Assembly (NCBI RefSeq): GCF_017873335.1
Contig: NZ_JAGGKB010000001.1
Coordinates: 124,001 to 188,000, forward strand
Length of the DNA: 64,000 nt
DNA from: Thermococcus stetteri
Lineage (GTDB): Archaea > Methanobacteriota_B > Thermococci > Thermococcales > Thermococcaceae
Reading direction: 5' to 3'
The notes below the pieces were generated by a model. It was not told where the DNA came from, searched no databases, and was given only the letters and a program-made list of their open reading frames with translations. The number at the start of each line of letters is the position of its first letter. The first letter of the stretch is position 1. Positions 62,581-64,000 of this stretch are shown in pieces. The translations under genes were made by a program, and so were the position numbers.

Positions 62581-64000
62581 ATGCCGGAAGAGAAAGCCAG
62601 TATCTTCACCAAGGCCGATCTAAACATGGAATCGTACATCAAGGGTATCCTTCTGCCATATCTTGGAATCTCGGCAGTCCTCTTCGTAGTCATAGGTTTC
62701 ATAATGAGGATTCTCCCAGTTGCCAGAAGCCTCCAGATTCTCATGTTTTTAATCCCCCTAGTCCTTGTGGTCTACGCTGCTGCCTATCCATACATAGTGG
62801 CTGACTCCAAGAAGATTTCAATAAACTCAAAGATGCCGTACTTCATCACTTACTTTGCAGTCCTCTCAACGAGTGAAATGGGTAGAAGCGAGCTCATAGC
62901 CATACTCGCCAAGGATCCAAAGCTGGGGGCAATAGCGAGTGAGCTGAAAAAAGTTCACACGATAGTGAACAAACTTCACCTCTCGATGCCGGAAGCCTTT
63001 CGCTTTCTCGCTAGAAGAACGCCGAGCCAGATATTCGCGGACTTCCTCGATAGGCTGGCCTATTCCCTCGACAGTGGTGTTGAGTTAAAGGACTACCTCT
63101 TCCAGGAGCAGAAAACTGTTATGGACGACTACGAGACCTTCTACGAGGGAGCACTCTACGACCTAGACGTTTTCAAGGAGATATACGAGTCCATCATTAT
63201 CTCCGTCGTCTTCATAGCCTCGTTTATTATCATCGGTCCGATCATAACGGGTATGGACATAGGCAAGATGGGTCTCTACGCACTCCTCATGATCATAGCA
63301 GCGGAAGTCGGCGTTCTACTCGTCGTTAAGTTCAGAATGCCCGAGGACCCGATCTGGGCGGACAGTAAGGGAATAAAAGACCCCAAGCGGGAGCGCATTA
63401 AAAGGTCAGCCATATATTCGGGCCTCGGAACCGTTATACTGACGCTCGCTTACTTCCTCTTCATCAGGCAGAGGTTCAGCATCCCCGAGCCGTTCGTGGT
63501 TGCAATGGTTCTCACACCGTTCTACTACCTTGGGAGGGTCGTGGATAAGGAAGAAAAGCGCATCTTCAGGAAGGATGAGAACTTTCCAGCCTTCATCAGG
63601 AGTCTAAGTTCCTCACTTGCCGCCAGTGGTGCTTCCCTTGTTCTCGTCCTCAAGTACCTCAGTGCCCACGACTTTGGATCCCTCACTGATGACATTAAGG
63701 CCCTCTACAGGAGACTCGCCATTAGGGTTGACAGGGATAGGGCGTGGGACTTCTTCATTGCGGGAACTGGAAGCTGGCTGATCGGGATCTTCTCTGAGAT
63801 ATTCAGGGAGAGCTTGCATATGGGTGCCGAGCCGGACTACGTGGGTCTGGTAATAAGTAGGAACTTTGAGAGAATCGTCAGGCTCAGGAGAAAGAGGCAG
63901 CAGAGCATAGCTAGCTTCATAGGTATAATCTACGGCCTAACGGCGGCTTTTGCTTTTGCACTCGCCGCCTCCTTCCAGGTAGCCGTCTCGATAAACGACA
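62581..64000 (+). CDS. flaJ: archaellum platform membrane protein FlaJ, 3' end outside window
   Basis: Open from ATG 62581 to the end of the window with no stop (473 codons). T2SF-family layout: N-terminal membrane segments (LLPYLGISAVLFVVIGFIM, LIPLVLVVYAAAYPYIV), a cytosolic helical domain (SMPEAFRFLARRTPSQIFADFLDRLAY), then further membrane segments (SIIISVVFIASFIIIGPIITG, YALLMIIAAEVGVLLVV) and a second cytosolic domain (NFPAFIRSLSSSLAASG). It follows flaI by 10 bp; GGTGG before the ATG. Confidence 0.95.
   Translation, partial: MPEEKASIFTKADLNMESYIKGILLPYLGISAVLFVVIGFIMRILPVARSLQILMFLIPLVLVVYAAAYPYIVADSKKISINSKMPYFITYFAVLSTSEMGRSELIAILAKDPKLGAIASELKKVHTIVNKLHLSMPEAFRFLARRTPSQIFADFLDRLAYSLDSGVELKDYLFQEQKTVMDDYETFYEGALYDLDVFKEIYESIIISVVFIASFIIIGPIITGMDIGKMGLYALLMIIAAEVGVLLVVKFRMPEDPIWADSKGIKDPKRERIKRSAIYSGLGTVILTLAYFLFIRQRFSIPEPFVVAMVLTPFYYLGRVVDKEEKRIFRKDENFPAFIRSLSSSLAASGASLVLVLKYLSAHDFGSLTDDIKALYRRLAIRVDRDRAWDFFIAGTGSWLIGIFSEIFRESLHMGAEPDYVGLVISRNFERIVRLRRKRQQSIASFIGIIYGLTAAFAFALAASFQVAVSIND

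Overview
The window comes from a hyperthermophilic euryarchaeon of the order Thermococcales, most likely a Thermococcus. The evidence is gene content and layout: tandem 2-oxoacid:ferredoxin oxidoreductase operons, a wtpABC tungstate transporter, a RaSEA archaeosine enzyme, aIF5B, archaeal RNase P protein 4, a CGP-CTERM surface protein, a lone 5S rRNA gene, GGTG-type ribosome binding sites, TTTATA/TTTAAA promoters, and a complete euryarchaeal archaellum (fla/arl) locus.

Layout. 1-940: 3' half of an IS605/IS1341-type element (tnpB only) and debris of whatever it entered. 1-7.6 kb: ndk, a membrane protein, infB (aIF5B, no intein), a TrmA/RumA-type methyltransferase, a PTPS/QueD-like enzyme, a DUF192 protein, and a prefoldin alpha/beta pair whose alpha gene is frameshifted. 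7.6-13 kb: leftward korDABG followed by a second korABG set. 13-18.1 kb: RaSEA, surE, ftsY and, between ftsY and its neighbour, a convincing C/D-box guide RNA. 18.2-23 kb: four-gene BMP-type nucleoside ABC transporter. 23-31.9 kb: housekeeping and unknown genes (orphan metal-binding SBP, secreted HELGH protein, phosphoribosyltransferase, CoA-binding protein, rRNA/tRNA-type methyltransferase, helical-repeat protein, YjbQ, GTPase, HD hydrolase). 32-35.6 kb: wtpA, then a decayed vapBC pair facing the other way, then wtpBC. 35.6-40.5 kb: a leftward cluster of zinc-ribbon membrane proteins, a coiled-coil protein and an SPFH/zinc-ribbon protein. Its first gene is split by a second IS copy and its last carries two in-frame TAG codons. 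40.7-49.4 kb: a three-gene MBL-fold operon, HAD, TrmO-like, AhcY, two more MBL proteins, a cyclase, RNase P component 4 and an unknown gene. 49.4-52.8 kb: 5S rRNA sharing one palindromic TATA box with the divergent gene, a coiled-coil protein, a HEAT protein and a CGP-CTERM beta-propeller.

53-64 kb is the archaellum region: an EarA-like winged-helix regulator, a methyltransferase, then four archaellins and flaC-flaD-flaF-flaG-flaH-flaI-flaJ (the last runs off the window). Directly upstream of the archaellin promoter lies a 30-bp perfect palindrome holding four TACATA motifs, the hexamer reported for EarA in Methanococcus. Regulator gene, operator and operon are therefore all visible together.

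Several genes (pfdA-like, tnpB copy 2, vapC, SPFH protein, possibly the 1.5-2.4 kb membrane protein) are broken by single-base indels, often in homopolymers, or by stops. Either this genome is shedding genes here or the sequence contains base-calling errors. The sequence alone cannot decide.
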